Source: an uncultured Cyclobacteriaceae bacterium
GTDB lineage: Bacteria; Bacteroidota; Bacteroidia; Cytophagales; Cyclobacteriaceae
DNA length: 64,000 nucleotides
Direction: 5' to 3'
Assembly: GCA_947492745.1 (NCBI GenBank)
Contig: CANLOE010000026.1
Coordinates: forward strand, 1 to 64,000
Below are positions 47,762 through 55,352 of this stretch, in pieces (the first letter of the stretch is position 1; each line of letters starts with the position of its first letter). The notes beneath the pieces were generated by a model. That model had not been told where the DNA came from, made no database searches, and saw nothing but the letters and a program-made list of their open reading frames with translations. Both the position numbers and the translations under genes were made by a program.

Positions 47762-48161
47762 AGTCCAGTATCTGGTGGTTGGAGGCTACTCAGTAGCTCA
47801 TCATGGATTTCCAAGGTATACAGGTGATATCGATATCTGGATTAATCCAACACCGGAAAATGGAAAAAGAGTAATGAAAGTCATGAACGATTTTGGTGCT
47901 ATGGGGCTGACAGAAAATGACTTTCTTCAACCGGATAAGGTGATACAATTGGGTGTAGAGCCCATTAGAACAGATGTGATGACTGCTATTGACGGTATAC
48001 CCGATTTTGATGTGGCTTTTGGGACCAGAGATATGGGTATCTATGATGAACTCTAAATCAATTTCATCGGATTCGATAATCTGATGAAGAACAAAAAAAG
48101 CTCCAATAGACTTCAGGACAGAAGAGATATTCAGGAACTGAGGAAGATTAAAGGAGACTGA
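47709..48161 (+). pseudogene. MNT-type nucleotidyltransferase with premature stop
   Basis: A minimal nucleotidyltransferase-fold protein: YLVVGGYSVAHHGFPRYTGD IDIWI (Gly-Gly-x-Ser and the catalytic Asp pair, split here), then KVIQLGVEPIRTDVMTAIDG. The frame meets TAA at 48054-48056, but the same frame continues for 35 codons as INFIGFDNLMKNKKSSNRLQ and DRRDIQELRKI, the family's normal C-terminus. A single change (AAA to TAA would read Lys) explains the break. The shortened product keeps the catalytic motifs, so some activity cannot be excluded. Genes like this act as antitoxin-type or toxin-type transferases with the small upstream partner. Confidence 0.75.
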
Positions 48162-48236
48162 TCACCCAGCTGGAGCTGAATCGATAATTCACTGAAATTG
48201 AACTGATTATAAATTTCATCAAAAATTACCAGAACT

Positions 48237-48274
48237 AAAAAGCCCTCAAATTATTGATTTGAGGGCTTTTTTTA
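48237..48274. terminator. Bidirectional intrinsic terminator
   Basis: Perfect stem AGCCCTCAAAT/ATTTGAGGGCT (48241-48251 and 48257-48267) with AAAA before it and TTTTTTT after it. It can end the nucleotidyltransferase transcript on the plus strand and the tRNA transcript on the minus strand. Confidence 0.9.
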
Positions 48275-48280
48275 TGGGTG

Positions 48281-48364
48281 TACCGTAGAAGGGAGTCGAA
48301 CCCCCACGTCCCGAAGGACACTAGATCCTGAGTCTAGCCTGTCTACCAATTCCAGCACTACGGT
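48281..48364 (-). tRNA. tRNA-Leu (CAG)
   Basis: 84 bases on the minus strand including the discriminator A. The seven-pair acceptor stem is ACCGTAG with CTACGGT. The D-arm reads CTGGAATTGGTAGACAGG, the anticodon stem-loop is CTAGA-CTCAGGA-TCTAG (anticodon CAG), a long type II variable arm TGTCCTTCGGGACG follows, and the T-arm is GGGGGTTCGACTCCC. The variable arm and G/A pattern identify leucine. CCA is not encoded (CAC follows the discriminator). Confidence 0.95.
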
Positions 48365-48563
48365 TTATTCAAATGAGGGACAAATATAAGGAGAAAATCT
48401 ATTCACGTACTATTAAATGGAAAGAATATATTACTATCGAAGTGATTTAGACTTTTGTGCCTTGATGAAGGCTTTTTTCTGTGGTATAGCCGAAGCAACG
48501 GAACTTGAAAAAGACAAAATAAGGGTGCTAAATGTGACAATAGCAGGTAAAAGAAAAGTCTAA

Positions 48564-48722
48564 TACAAACTTACATTTCAAATGTCGCCTATCTTCCTGT
48601 TCATTTTGCGCTACCCTGCGTTGAAAATCCTCACGATAGCGCTGCTATCCCTGTGGTTTTCGCCTTGTTTAGCCCAAAATGATCTGCGAAATCTTACACG
48701 ACATTTAAAAAGCAAATTTGTA
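48564..48722 (+). repeat. Family B element B4
   Basis: A 159-bp element (TACAAACTTACATTTC to GCAAATTTGTA) flanked by TAA at 48561-48563 and 48723-48725. The apex reads CGATAGCGCTGCTATCC. The flanking TAA differs from the TTA of B3, which has the same orientation, arguing that the triplet is target-derived. Confidence 0.9.
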
Positions 48723-48829
48723 TAAATCACTTCGATAACAAAATCCGATAATAATTTCAGGACAGTCTGCGAATGTCTGTTTTGAGGCAAGAGCACTATG
48801 CTTTTGATAATTCCCGTGTTTTTATAAAT

Positions 48830-48860
48830 AAACCTCTCCAATTTTTCTCTGGAGAGGTTT
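48830..48860. terminator. Terminator-like hairpin
   Basis: Stem AAACCTCTCCA / TGGAGAGGTTT (48830-48840 and 48850-48860) around an ATTTTTCTC loop, located downstream of the minus-strand DUF2911 gene. T-runs are weak on both sides, so orientation is uncertain. Confidence 0.55.
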
Positions 48861-48962
48861 ATAGGGTATAAATACTTATTCTTTTTTTTACTGGATAAGA
48901 AAGAAAAGGCTACTCCATCTCGGCTTTACTTTATTCATCGTACTGCCGTAGTGAACGGGTAT

Positions 48963-49808
48963 TTATTTCGACCATTCTTTGATGGACTTCTCGTTCAAAC
49001 GGACATAATCCTCATTCTTTGCAGCTTTGGATAGTTCCAAGGACCTCTTTGCTGTGGCTACAGCTTCTTTCTTTTTGCCCATGTCAGCCAAGATCAACGC
49101 TTCACGCCTCACATGAAAAAAGCGGGCGTTTTCACTTTTCGTAGCTTTCTGGACATATTCCAAAGCTTTCTTCAAGTCTCCACCTGACTCATGGATAAAG
49201 CTGGCTGCTCTGAAGTAATCGTTTGCAGAGGGACCAGCCATGACATTTTCGATATTGGCCATCACTTTTTTCTTGACCTCAACCTGAAAAGGGACCGCCA
49301 CTTTAGTGTTGTCCCATGCAAAGACCAAATGTGCCGCATCCATACCGATATGATCGAATCCTATGCAGAACGACTCTATGGACTCACTTACTTTGCTGCT
49401 TTTGGCCATAACGATGGCTACAGGAGTTTTTTCCGTATAGCTGCCCCAGTTCCCGCTCTCATACGTGTAAAAATGGATGGCCCATTCGGAGGCATCCGGC
49501 TTTGTCAGAATAGCATAGGCTCCCGCCTCTAATGTCTTGCCATCAAAGGTAACGGCATCATCGAAGCTGATTTTGGTAGCCGCATTGGCACCTGTTCTCC
49601 ATATTTTTCCGTAGGGTACCAGTGCGTCATCACCAAAAATGGTCCTTCCTTTTTTACTGGGACGGGAATAATGCACCTCCAGTTCGGTCAATCCCACGGT
49701 CTGTACCGTTTTTGCCGATGGGCTAGGTGCCGGTGTACTGATCTGCGCAATCGTCAGCGTGTTCAGTAAAACTGTAAATAATAGTGTGAAAGTTAAGCTT
49801 TTCAACAT
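48963..49808 (-). CDS. DUF2911 domain protein
   Basis: An exported protein of about 281 residues. From MLKSLTFTLLFTVLLNTLTI it has a signal peptide, then a DUF2911 domain: VGLTELEVHYSRPSKKGRTI, FGDDALVPYGKIWRTGANAA, TKISFDDAVTFDGKTLEAGA, YAILTKPDASEWAIHFYT and MDAAHLVFAWDNTKVAVPF. The end is TPR-like (YVQKATKSENARFFHVRREA, KKEAVATAKRSLELSKAAK). DUF2911 proteins are common in Bacteroidota; their function is unknown. The frame runs on to 49949, but the signal peptide decides the start. Confidence 0.85.
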   Translation of the reverse strand: MLKSLTFTLLFTVLLNTLTIAQISTPAPSPSAKTVQTVGLTELEVHYSRPSKKGRTIFGDDALVPYGKIWRTGANAATKISFDDAVTFDGKTLEAGAYAILTKPDASEWAIHFYTYESGNWGSYTEKTPVAIVMAKSSKVSESIESFCIGFDHIGMDAAHLVFAWDNTKVAVPFQVEVKKKVMANIENVMAGPSANDYFRAASFIHESGGDLKKALEYVQKATKSENARFFHVRREALILADMGKKKEAVATAKRSLELSKAAKNEDYVRLNEKSIKEWSK

Positions 49809-49939
49809 TTTGCTAATTATAAAGGTTAAAATTGAATGTACTAAGATAGCATTTTCAACACTTTTTTGTTGAAAATGAAAAAGGATAAACAATATATGCT
49901 CAAGATAAAGATGAAAGCATTGTTCTCCATATCGAATGG

Positions 49940-49976
49940 GAGTATCCATTTTATTGATTTATTTTAAAACAGTCTC
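49940..49976 (+). repeat. End of a family E repeat
   Basis: TTGATTTATTTTAAAACAGT followed by CTC, then TTA and a family C fragment. Intact C copies have TTA at exactly that point, so E appears inserted at the TTA of a C element; the left part of C is not present. Confidence 0.45.
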
Positions 49977-49979
49977 TTA

Positions 49980-50014
49980 GATCCGCAGTAGATTTTTCAA
50001 TGCATGATCCGGGT
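49980..50014 (+). repeat. Family C right end fragment
   Basis: GATCCGCAGTAGATTTTTCA through GCATGATCCGGGT, followed by TGA. Same breakpoint as the fragment at 53469, where a B element takes the place of the E fragment. Confidence 0.65.
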
Positions 50015-50087
50015 TGAAGTGGTTTGTTCCGAAATAGAAGGGGACAAACCATAAGTTCGATGAATGCCCGATAGATAAATGGATTTA

Positions 50088-50264
50088 ACCCAAAATGATC
50101 GATAGGGTTTCGTTATGAGAGTATAATTGCAATAAAATCAGTGGTTTAGGTGAGGAGGCTTAGTGTAGGGTAGATAATTCAAGGTGTAAAACCTGCGCAG
50201 CATAAAACTGCTGATTTTGAAGCAATTTATGTTCGGAATAGGAAGGCTATTGATTATTTTGGGG
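50088..50264 (+). repeat. Family D element D2
   Basis: 177 bp, ends ACCCAAAATGATCGATAGG and AGGCTATTGATTATTTTGGGG; flanks TTA and TAG do not match, suggesting decay of the right end. The two arms share GTGGTTTAGGTGAGGAGGCT-type and GTAAAACCTGCGCAGC sequences with D3. Confidence 0.75.
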
Positions 50265-50315
50265 TAGAAATAAATAGGGAAACATAGAACATCCATGAGC
50301 TGGACTTGTATGAGG

Positions 50316-51158
50316 TTAAGGACTGTCATTTTTCCTAAGGTACTCTACCATTTTCTGTCCTTGGAAGATGCGATGTTCCAAATCCATAAAATCAAACTTA
50401 GCTTTTTGTCCATATTTTTTCAGAAACTCTTGATGCGCAAATTTATTGGAGTTGGGGGTAAATGAACGTAAAAAACTATTCTCAAATAGTTTTTTTAGGC
50501 TCTCATGAGATTTCAGCCAAGCATCTATCCCTTTTTGACGAATATACTTGGTCTTGTAATCATCTAAAAAAGTCTGCAATATGGTCATTTCGATGACGAC
50601 CATTTTTTGATCTAGCTCGATACCTGCCAGGTCTTCGAAACACTGCTCGTTCCAATAGATAGGTGAATTATTATAGAGGACAAAACAGCCAAAATTGCTA
50701 AAGTTTTTCTCTAGTAAAAAGCAATTGGCCTTGGCTAACAAATCATTGATAAAATCGTTACTGAACCATAAATTACTTAACTCTACAGCCCCTACCATGC
50801 TCCAGCTGGTGACATCACTAGCGGCGGCAAACCAGTACACATCTTTTTGCTTTCTGACCCTACGATCTGCCCAAGCATACCAAGAATGGCGATCAGCGAT
50901 GTTTTTGTAGTTCTCCGACGAGAGTTCATGAATCGTATGATTGTCTATATTGGGTATTGTAGGAGTTCCAAGACCAAAGGGCAAAAAGTCCCCAATGGCA
51001 CTAAGTACAGTGGGAGCAGTAGGGAGGTATGGAACCTTCTTTGCTTGAAGTTCGCCGAATGGAAAAAGTTGATTTGTTAGAACAACAAGCAATAGTAATC
51101 CAGTGATAGTGAACAATGAAAAAAACTTCACCATTATTTTTTCATTCAAATGTTTCAT
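50316..51158 (-). CDS. Hypothetical exported protein
   Basis: Unrecognised. 280 residues, with an N-terminal membrane segment (FFSLFTITGLLLLVVLTNQL) in the position of a signal anchor. The rest looks soluble with several aromatic clusters (HSWYAWADRRVRKQKDVYWF, AASDVTSWSMVGAVELSNLW) and basic helices near the end (HQEFLKKYGQKAKFDFMDLE). Two starts are possible (51158, or the Met at residue 9). The GAVELSNLWFSNDF and YYNNSPIYWNEQCFEDLAG-like parts show no link to a known family. It stands alone, with repeats on one side and a long empty stretch on the other. Confidence 0.55.
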   Translation of the reverse strand: MKHLNEKIMVKFFSLFTITGLLLLVVLTNQLFPFGELQAKKVPYLPTAPTVLSAIGDFLPFGLGTPTIPNIDNHTIHELSSENYKNIADRHSWYAWADRRVRKQKDVYWFAAASDVTSWSMVGAVELSNLWFSNDFINDLLAKANCFLLEKNFSNFGCFVLYNNSPIYWNEQCFEDLAGIELDQKMVVIEMTILQTFLDDYKTKYIRQKGIDAWLKSHESLKKLFENSFLRSFTPNSNKFAHQEFLKKYGQKAKFDFMDLEHRIFQGQKMVEYLRKNDSP

Positions 51159-52026
51159 TTTGCAGGTATTGCAGGCTTAAAAAAACTACTGAAAAACATG
51201 TTTTCAATAGTCGATAATCCAATTCTCAGGAACTTTTTTTGTAATTATTGTCTATTTTGTTCAAGCTTATTTTTAGAGAATGTTTTAAAATATATCTTTT
51301 ATCTTTAGGTACTTGGATTGATTACTTCTTGCCCCTACGCCGAACCTCTATAGAATAGTACCTATACCCTTGGTCCTGCCTCATTTTAACTGTAATATTG
51401 ATGGATGGGCTTAATAACACAATTCCAAAACAGTCTCATAAATAACTGTAAATCAATAAAATTTATTGGATTTGATTAGTATCGCTACCCATAGTCCAAA
51501 AAATACGTCCTTTTCACTGACTTATAGTCGTTTTATTGTCACAATAAATTTTCTTGTACGTAGTTAGGAGAAAAATTTACTTTTCATTTATTAAAATACA
51601 GGAACAGGTTGAATTGTTATAGCTTTGATTCTTTTTTTAAACTAAAAATCTCCTGAAGTCCTGTTGCTAAGATGTGAGGTGTTTTATAATCAGATATTTA
51701 TGGAAAATGTGCTGTCTGTAATGTAGGAGAAGGCCAGCTTGGTCTTGTGGCAGAGTGTTTTGATTCTTGACTACAAAAGTTCTACAGAACTTCCTGTCTA
51801 TAAAATGCTGTAGTATTGAGCAATGCTCCTATGGAGGCATTGGATCGGGAATGGTTCGTTTTGGGAGTGCAGTGGCCAAAGGTAATTTTGAAAAATAGGA
51901 TAAAGCCAGAGGGTAAGGGCAAATGTGCCATTATCCTCTGGCAATATAATCAATAATGATACTGACTTGTATACCAGTGTTTTGGGGAAGTAAGACCCTC
52001 TGATATCAATATGTGATAGGGACGGC
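51159..52026. other. Gene-free AT-rich stretch with repeat relics
   Basis: No gene was found in 868 bases. At about 51424-51450 there is a family E-like end (CCAAAACAGTCTC). From 51452 to 51535 a degenerate palindromic-element centre can be traced (TTATTGGATTTGATTAGTAT, ACCCATAGTCC, CCTTTTCACTGACTTATAG), aligned with the A/C consensus order. Nothing else stands out. Confidence 0.4.
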
Positions 52027-53067
52027 TCATTTATAGAGATTAGGGTTGTTGATACCTTCTATCTTGTTCGCCATATCACCGTACATCATCTTTTTGGCAC
52101 CATCGCGCAGTACAAAATCATGAGGAAAACCAAGGTCGATGCTGGACACCTCGTTCAGACGGGCCATCTGCTCATTACTGATATGGATATCGACAGATTG
52201 TAGATTGTCTTTCAACTGATCGATTTTTCGGGCTCCTATGATAGGGATGATGTTTTGCTTGACCAGCCAGGCCAGTGACAATTGTGCGGGGCTGCAACCT
52301 ATCTCACTGGCGACCTCTACTACTGTACGGGCGATGCGTTCGTTTTTCTCATTGAATCGGTACGAAGTCTTGGCCTCATTACGTGTACCTTTTACCTCAT
52401 CATCGAGGTATTTTCCTGTCAGTATACCTGTAGCCAGAGGCGACCAGGCCATTACTCCCAGATTCAATGCTTGTGACATGGGCAAAAGGTCCCTTTCAGG
52501 GGTTCTTTCTGTAAGGTTGTACTCAATCTGGTTGACAATATAGGGGGACATGCCCTTGTCGATAGCCCATGTATTGGACATAGAGACGACCCATGCGGGC
52601 GCATCGGATATGCCTAGATAGAAAACCTTACCTTGTTTTACCAAATCATCCAAACTTCTCATGACTTCTTCGAATGGAGTGGTATAGTCCCATGCATGGA
52701 CAAAAAGAATATCGATATGGTCTGTTTTGAGGCGTTTTAAACTAGCTTCTACAGATTGAACCAAGTTTTTCCTGTGATTTCCCGATTTATTGGGATTATG
52801 GGTTGTATTGGATAAGGAATATTTGGAAGCCAGTACGACATGGTCTCTGTCAGCTTGGATGAGGTCCGAAAGTATGCGCTCACTGGATCCCTCCGTATAG
52901 ACATCGGCCGTATCGATAAAGTTGCCACCTGCCTCCATAAACGTATCAAATATGGCCTTGCTGGTTTCTTTGGAAGAACCCCAGCCCCAATCCTCTCCAA
53001 AAGTCATTGTGCCCAAGCATAGTGGAGATACCCTTAGCCCGCTATTTCCCAGAAGTTTATAGTTCAT
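52027..53067 (-). CDS. Aldo/keto reductase
   Basis: NAD(P)H-dependent reductase of 346 residues with the (alpha/beta)8 barrel pattern: SPLCLGTMTFGEDWGWG, NFIDTADVYTEGSSERIL (catalytic Asp and Tyr), VVLASKYSLS (catalytic Lys), DILFVHAWDYTTPFEEVM (His), MAWSPLATGILTGKYLD and PIIGARKIDQLKDNLQ. The four catalytic residues D, Y, K and H are all present. The typical SSRI-type C-terminus is close to the AKR-13-like (YajO-like) group. Substrate is unknown. It is a lone gene, not in an operon. Confidence 0.92.
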   Translation of the reverse strand: MNYKLLGNSGLRVSPLCLGTMTFGEDWGWGSSKETSKAIFDTFMEAGGNFIDTADVYTEGSSERILSDLIQADRDHVVLASKYSLSNTTHNPNKSGNHRKNLVQSVEASLKRLKTDHIDILFVHAWDYTTPFEEVMRSLDDLVKQGKVFYLGISDAPAWVVSMSNTWAIDKGMSPYIVNQIEYNLTERTPERDLLPMSQALNLGVMAWSPLATGILTGKYLDDEVKGTRNEAKTSYRFNEKNERIARTVVEVASEIGCSPAQLSLAWLVKQNIIPIIGARKIDQLKDNLQSVDIHISNEQMARLNEVSSIDLGFPHDFVLRDGAKKMMYGDMANKIEGINNPNLYK

Positions 53068-53381
53068 CTTTTAAAATGGTTTAGTGTGTTTTTATGAAAA
53101 TTCTAAAATCCAATACAATACTAAACACATGGGCCAGATTTTGTTTTGCAAAAGAACGGTAAATTTATAGTGGAGCGCAATTGATAGGGAAGAAGACAGG
53201 TGAAATGTTTCACTGTTCCATTGATTCTTAACAGGCGTTCCCGACACGGTTTTTATTGATTCGAATAAAGACCATCAAAGGACAGACAAAACATTGTCAA
53301 CCTTTGATTTGACCACTGTGCTGAGCGGAGGTATGGTCATCTATCTTGGATTTTCGGGATGCAGCCCAGCACTGCTAGGGT
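53068..53381. other. Gene-free stretch downstream of repeats
   Basis: No gene seen. The section from about 53340 shows a short GCAGCCCAGCACTGCTAGGG stretch that precedes the B half-element and does not belong to the B consensus. Confidence 0.35.
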
Positions 53382-53465
53382 TAGCAGCGCTATCCCGAGG
53401 ATTGTCAACGCAGAGTGAAGCAAAATGAACAGGAAGATATGCGATATTTGAAAGCTAAGTTTGTA
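53382..53465 (-). repeat. Family B half element
   Basis: Only the half from the apex (TAGCAGCGCTATCCCGAGG) to the CTAAGTTTGTA end survives, followed by TTA and then a C fragment. B was inserted at the TTA of a C element; the other half and the left part of C are gone. Confidence 0.75.
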
Positions 53466-53468
53466 TTA

Positions 53469-53503
53469 GATCCGCAGTAGATTTTCCAATGCACGATTTG
53501 GGT
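53469..53503 (+). repeat. Family C right end fragment
   Basis: GATCCGCAGTAGATTTTCCA through GCACGATTTGGGT, followed by TCA. It shares its breakpoint with the fragment at 49980. Confidence 0.65.
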
Positions 53504-53614
53504 TCAAATTTCCCATTTCATTTATCGTTGAGTATAATAGGAGCTGAACGGACGTGGGGCAAAGTTCGGACCTAGTAGCATATTGCCTATTCGTGTACCT
53601 TGTCCAAGTAAAAC

Positions 53615-54715
53615 CTATGGTTTTACTACAGTAGTAAGGGGTAGCCTTACTTTAACAATAGTGCCTTTTCCCTCTACACTGCTCATGCTAATGCTCCCGT
53701 TCATTTTTTCAACAGCACGCTTGCTGATGTAAAGCCCCAATCCATTGCCCTTTGAAGCTGCATTGCCACGGAAAAATATGTCGAATACCTTATCATGTAA
53801 TTCTTTTTTTATTCCGGCTCCATTATCCTTGATGACAAAAGTAACACTATCGAAAGAGGCATAGGTGTGGATCTCTATAACACATCTCTTGCTTTCGTCC
53901 CTGTACCTTACAGCGTTTTCAATGACGTTCTGCAAGATGGCTTTTAAGAGATAAGCGTCGGTATGTATCGTTTCCAAAAGTGTGTAGTTCCTGAAGTCGA
54001 CCTGCTCATGGTTATCGTAAAGTTTCACACTTAGAATAACTTCATCCAAAATCTGAGGGATGAGGACCTGCTCGCAATCTACAGTTGACTCCTTCACTCG
54101 GAAGATATGCAATAAACGTTGTAGGGCAATCTCCAAATGACAGGTACTCTGCTCTAGAAAAGAGAGATTATCCATGATATCCTCAGGGGAAACACTGCTT
54201 TTCATGATGCTCAAGATTCCTTTTATGGAGGCCAGTGGGCCCTTGAGGTCATGCGAGGAGCGATAAATGAAAGTCATCAGGTCTTTTTCGGACTCCATTC
54301 GCATCCTTCTGTTTTCAGCTTCGCGGGCTTCCCTTTTCAGGGCCAGTGGCAATCTGGAAAGATTGTTCTTGGAAATATAATCATTGGCACCTGCTTTCAT
54401 GGCATCTACTGCCCTTTCTTCTCCGATAGCTCCTGATACTATAATGAAGGGTACATCATGCTGCATGCTCCTTGTAACCTCTAGTGCGGTAAAAGCATCC
54501 ATCCCGGGCAATGAATTATCACTCAGAACGATATCGTACCTGTTTTGCTTGAATTGTTGCATCAGCTCTTCCTTATTGTCTACCCTAGTACCCGTAAAGT
54601 CGATATTGGATTGACGCAAGACCCTCTCTATTAGAAAATAGTCATTCTCCGAGTCTTCAATAATGATGATGCGTAAGTTCTTCAAGTTAAAAAGAATTAA
54701 GTCAAAAAAATACAA
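53615..54715 (-). CDS. Response-regulator / histidine-kinase hybrid
   Basis: A soluble signalling protein of about 366 residues. An N-terminal receiver domain (RIIIIEDSENDYFLIERVL; phospho-acceptor in YDIVLSDNSLPGMD; SGAIGEERAVDAMKAGANDY) is followed by a HisKA-type dimerisation helix with HDLKGPLASIKG (FIYRSSHDLK, His phosphorylation site) and a HATPase domain (ILQNVIENAVRYRDE, IKDNGAGIKKELHDKVFDIF, GNGLGLYISKRAVEKM). No membrane segment, so it takes a signal from a partner; the PAS kinase and receiver protein upstream are the natural ones. ATG at 54715 or TTG at 54685 could be the start. Confidence 0.85.
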   Translation of the reverse strand: MYFFDLILFNLKNLRIIIIEDSENDYFLIERVLRQSNIDFTGTRVDNKEELMQQFKQNRYDIVLSDNSLPGMDAFTALEVTRSMQHDVPFIIVSGAIGEERAVDAMKAGANDYISKNNLSRLPLALKREAREAENRRMRMESEKDLMTFIYRSSHDLKGPLASIKGILSIMKSSVSPEDIMDNLSFLEQSTCHLEIALQRLLHIFRVKESTVDCEQVLIPQILDEVILSVKLYDNHEQVDFRNYTLLETIHTDAYLLKAILQNVIENAVRYRDESKRCVIEIHTYASFDSVTFVIKDNGAGIKKELHDKVFDIFFRGNAASKGNGLGLYISKRAVEKMNGSISMSSVEGKGTIVKVRLPLTTVVKP

Positions 54716-54906
54716 TTTTAGGATAACCGATCTTTACAGAAAGGCAATTCGTTTTTTCCCACAATTGTATAAGGTACAATAGTAAGGGGGACTTTTTTAC
54801 TTTGCTCTTTTTCAAGATATAAGTTTTCCGATTATTTCATTATACAATGTAACGTGATAATAGGGGCATAAGGTTCCGATAATATCAACAAGTGTACCCG
54901 AAGAGA

Positions 54907-55344
54907 TTATTGTGAGTTTGACTCAAGGTTCTCGTTGAGTACCAGCCAGTACATACCGAGCTGTTCTATGATTTTGGAAAACTGTACGAAATCCACAGGT
55001 TTTCGTACATAACTATTGGCTCCTATCTTGTAACTCTTCGCCACATCTTCCTCCTCGGAGGATGTCGTCAGTATGACCACGGGTATCATGGAAGTAGCGC
55101 TGTTTGTTTTTATCCGCTGTAGTACCTCTAGGCCTCCGATTTTCGGTATCTTAAGGTCCAATAGAATCAAAATCGGTTCAATAGTGTCCCGCCCATCGAG
55201 TCCGAAAAGGAGATTGATAGCTTCTTCACCATCCTCAGCAATGACGAGTGGGTTGGAAATTTTTTTCTTTTCCAAAGCTCTCTTTGCTAGAAAGATATCA
55301 TCTTCATTGTCTTCTACCAGAAGTATGGTGCCTTTTTTCATCAT
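54907..55344 (-). CDS. Single-domain response regulator
   Basis: A 145-residue CheY/Rcp1-like receiver with no output domain: TILLVEDNEDDIFLAKRALE (acidic pocket), EPILILLDLKIPKIGGLEVL (phospho-Asp), PVVILTTSSEEEDVAKSYKI and ANSYVRKPVDFVQFSKIIEQ. Rcp1-type proteins typically accompany phytochrome or PAS kinases. It starts 8 bases after the PAS kinase stop on the same strand, so the two are co-translated, and likely receives its phosphate. Confidence 0.9.
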   Translation of the reverse strand: MMKKGTILLVEDNEDDIFLAKRALEKKKISNPLVIAEDGEEAINLLFGLDGRDTIEPILILLDLKIPKIGGLEVLQRIKTNSATSMIPVVILTTSSEEEDVAKSYKIGANSYVRKPVDFVQFSKIIEQLGMYWLVLNENLESNSQ

Positions 55345-55352
55345 TTGTTTGC

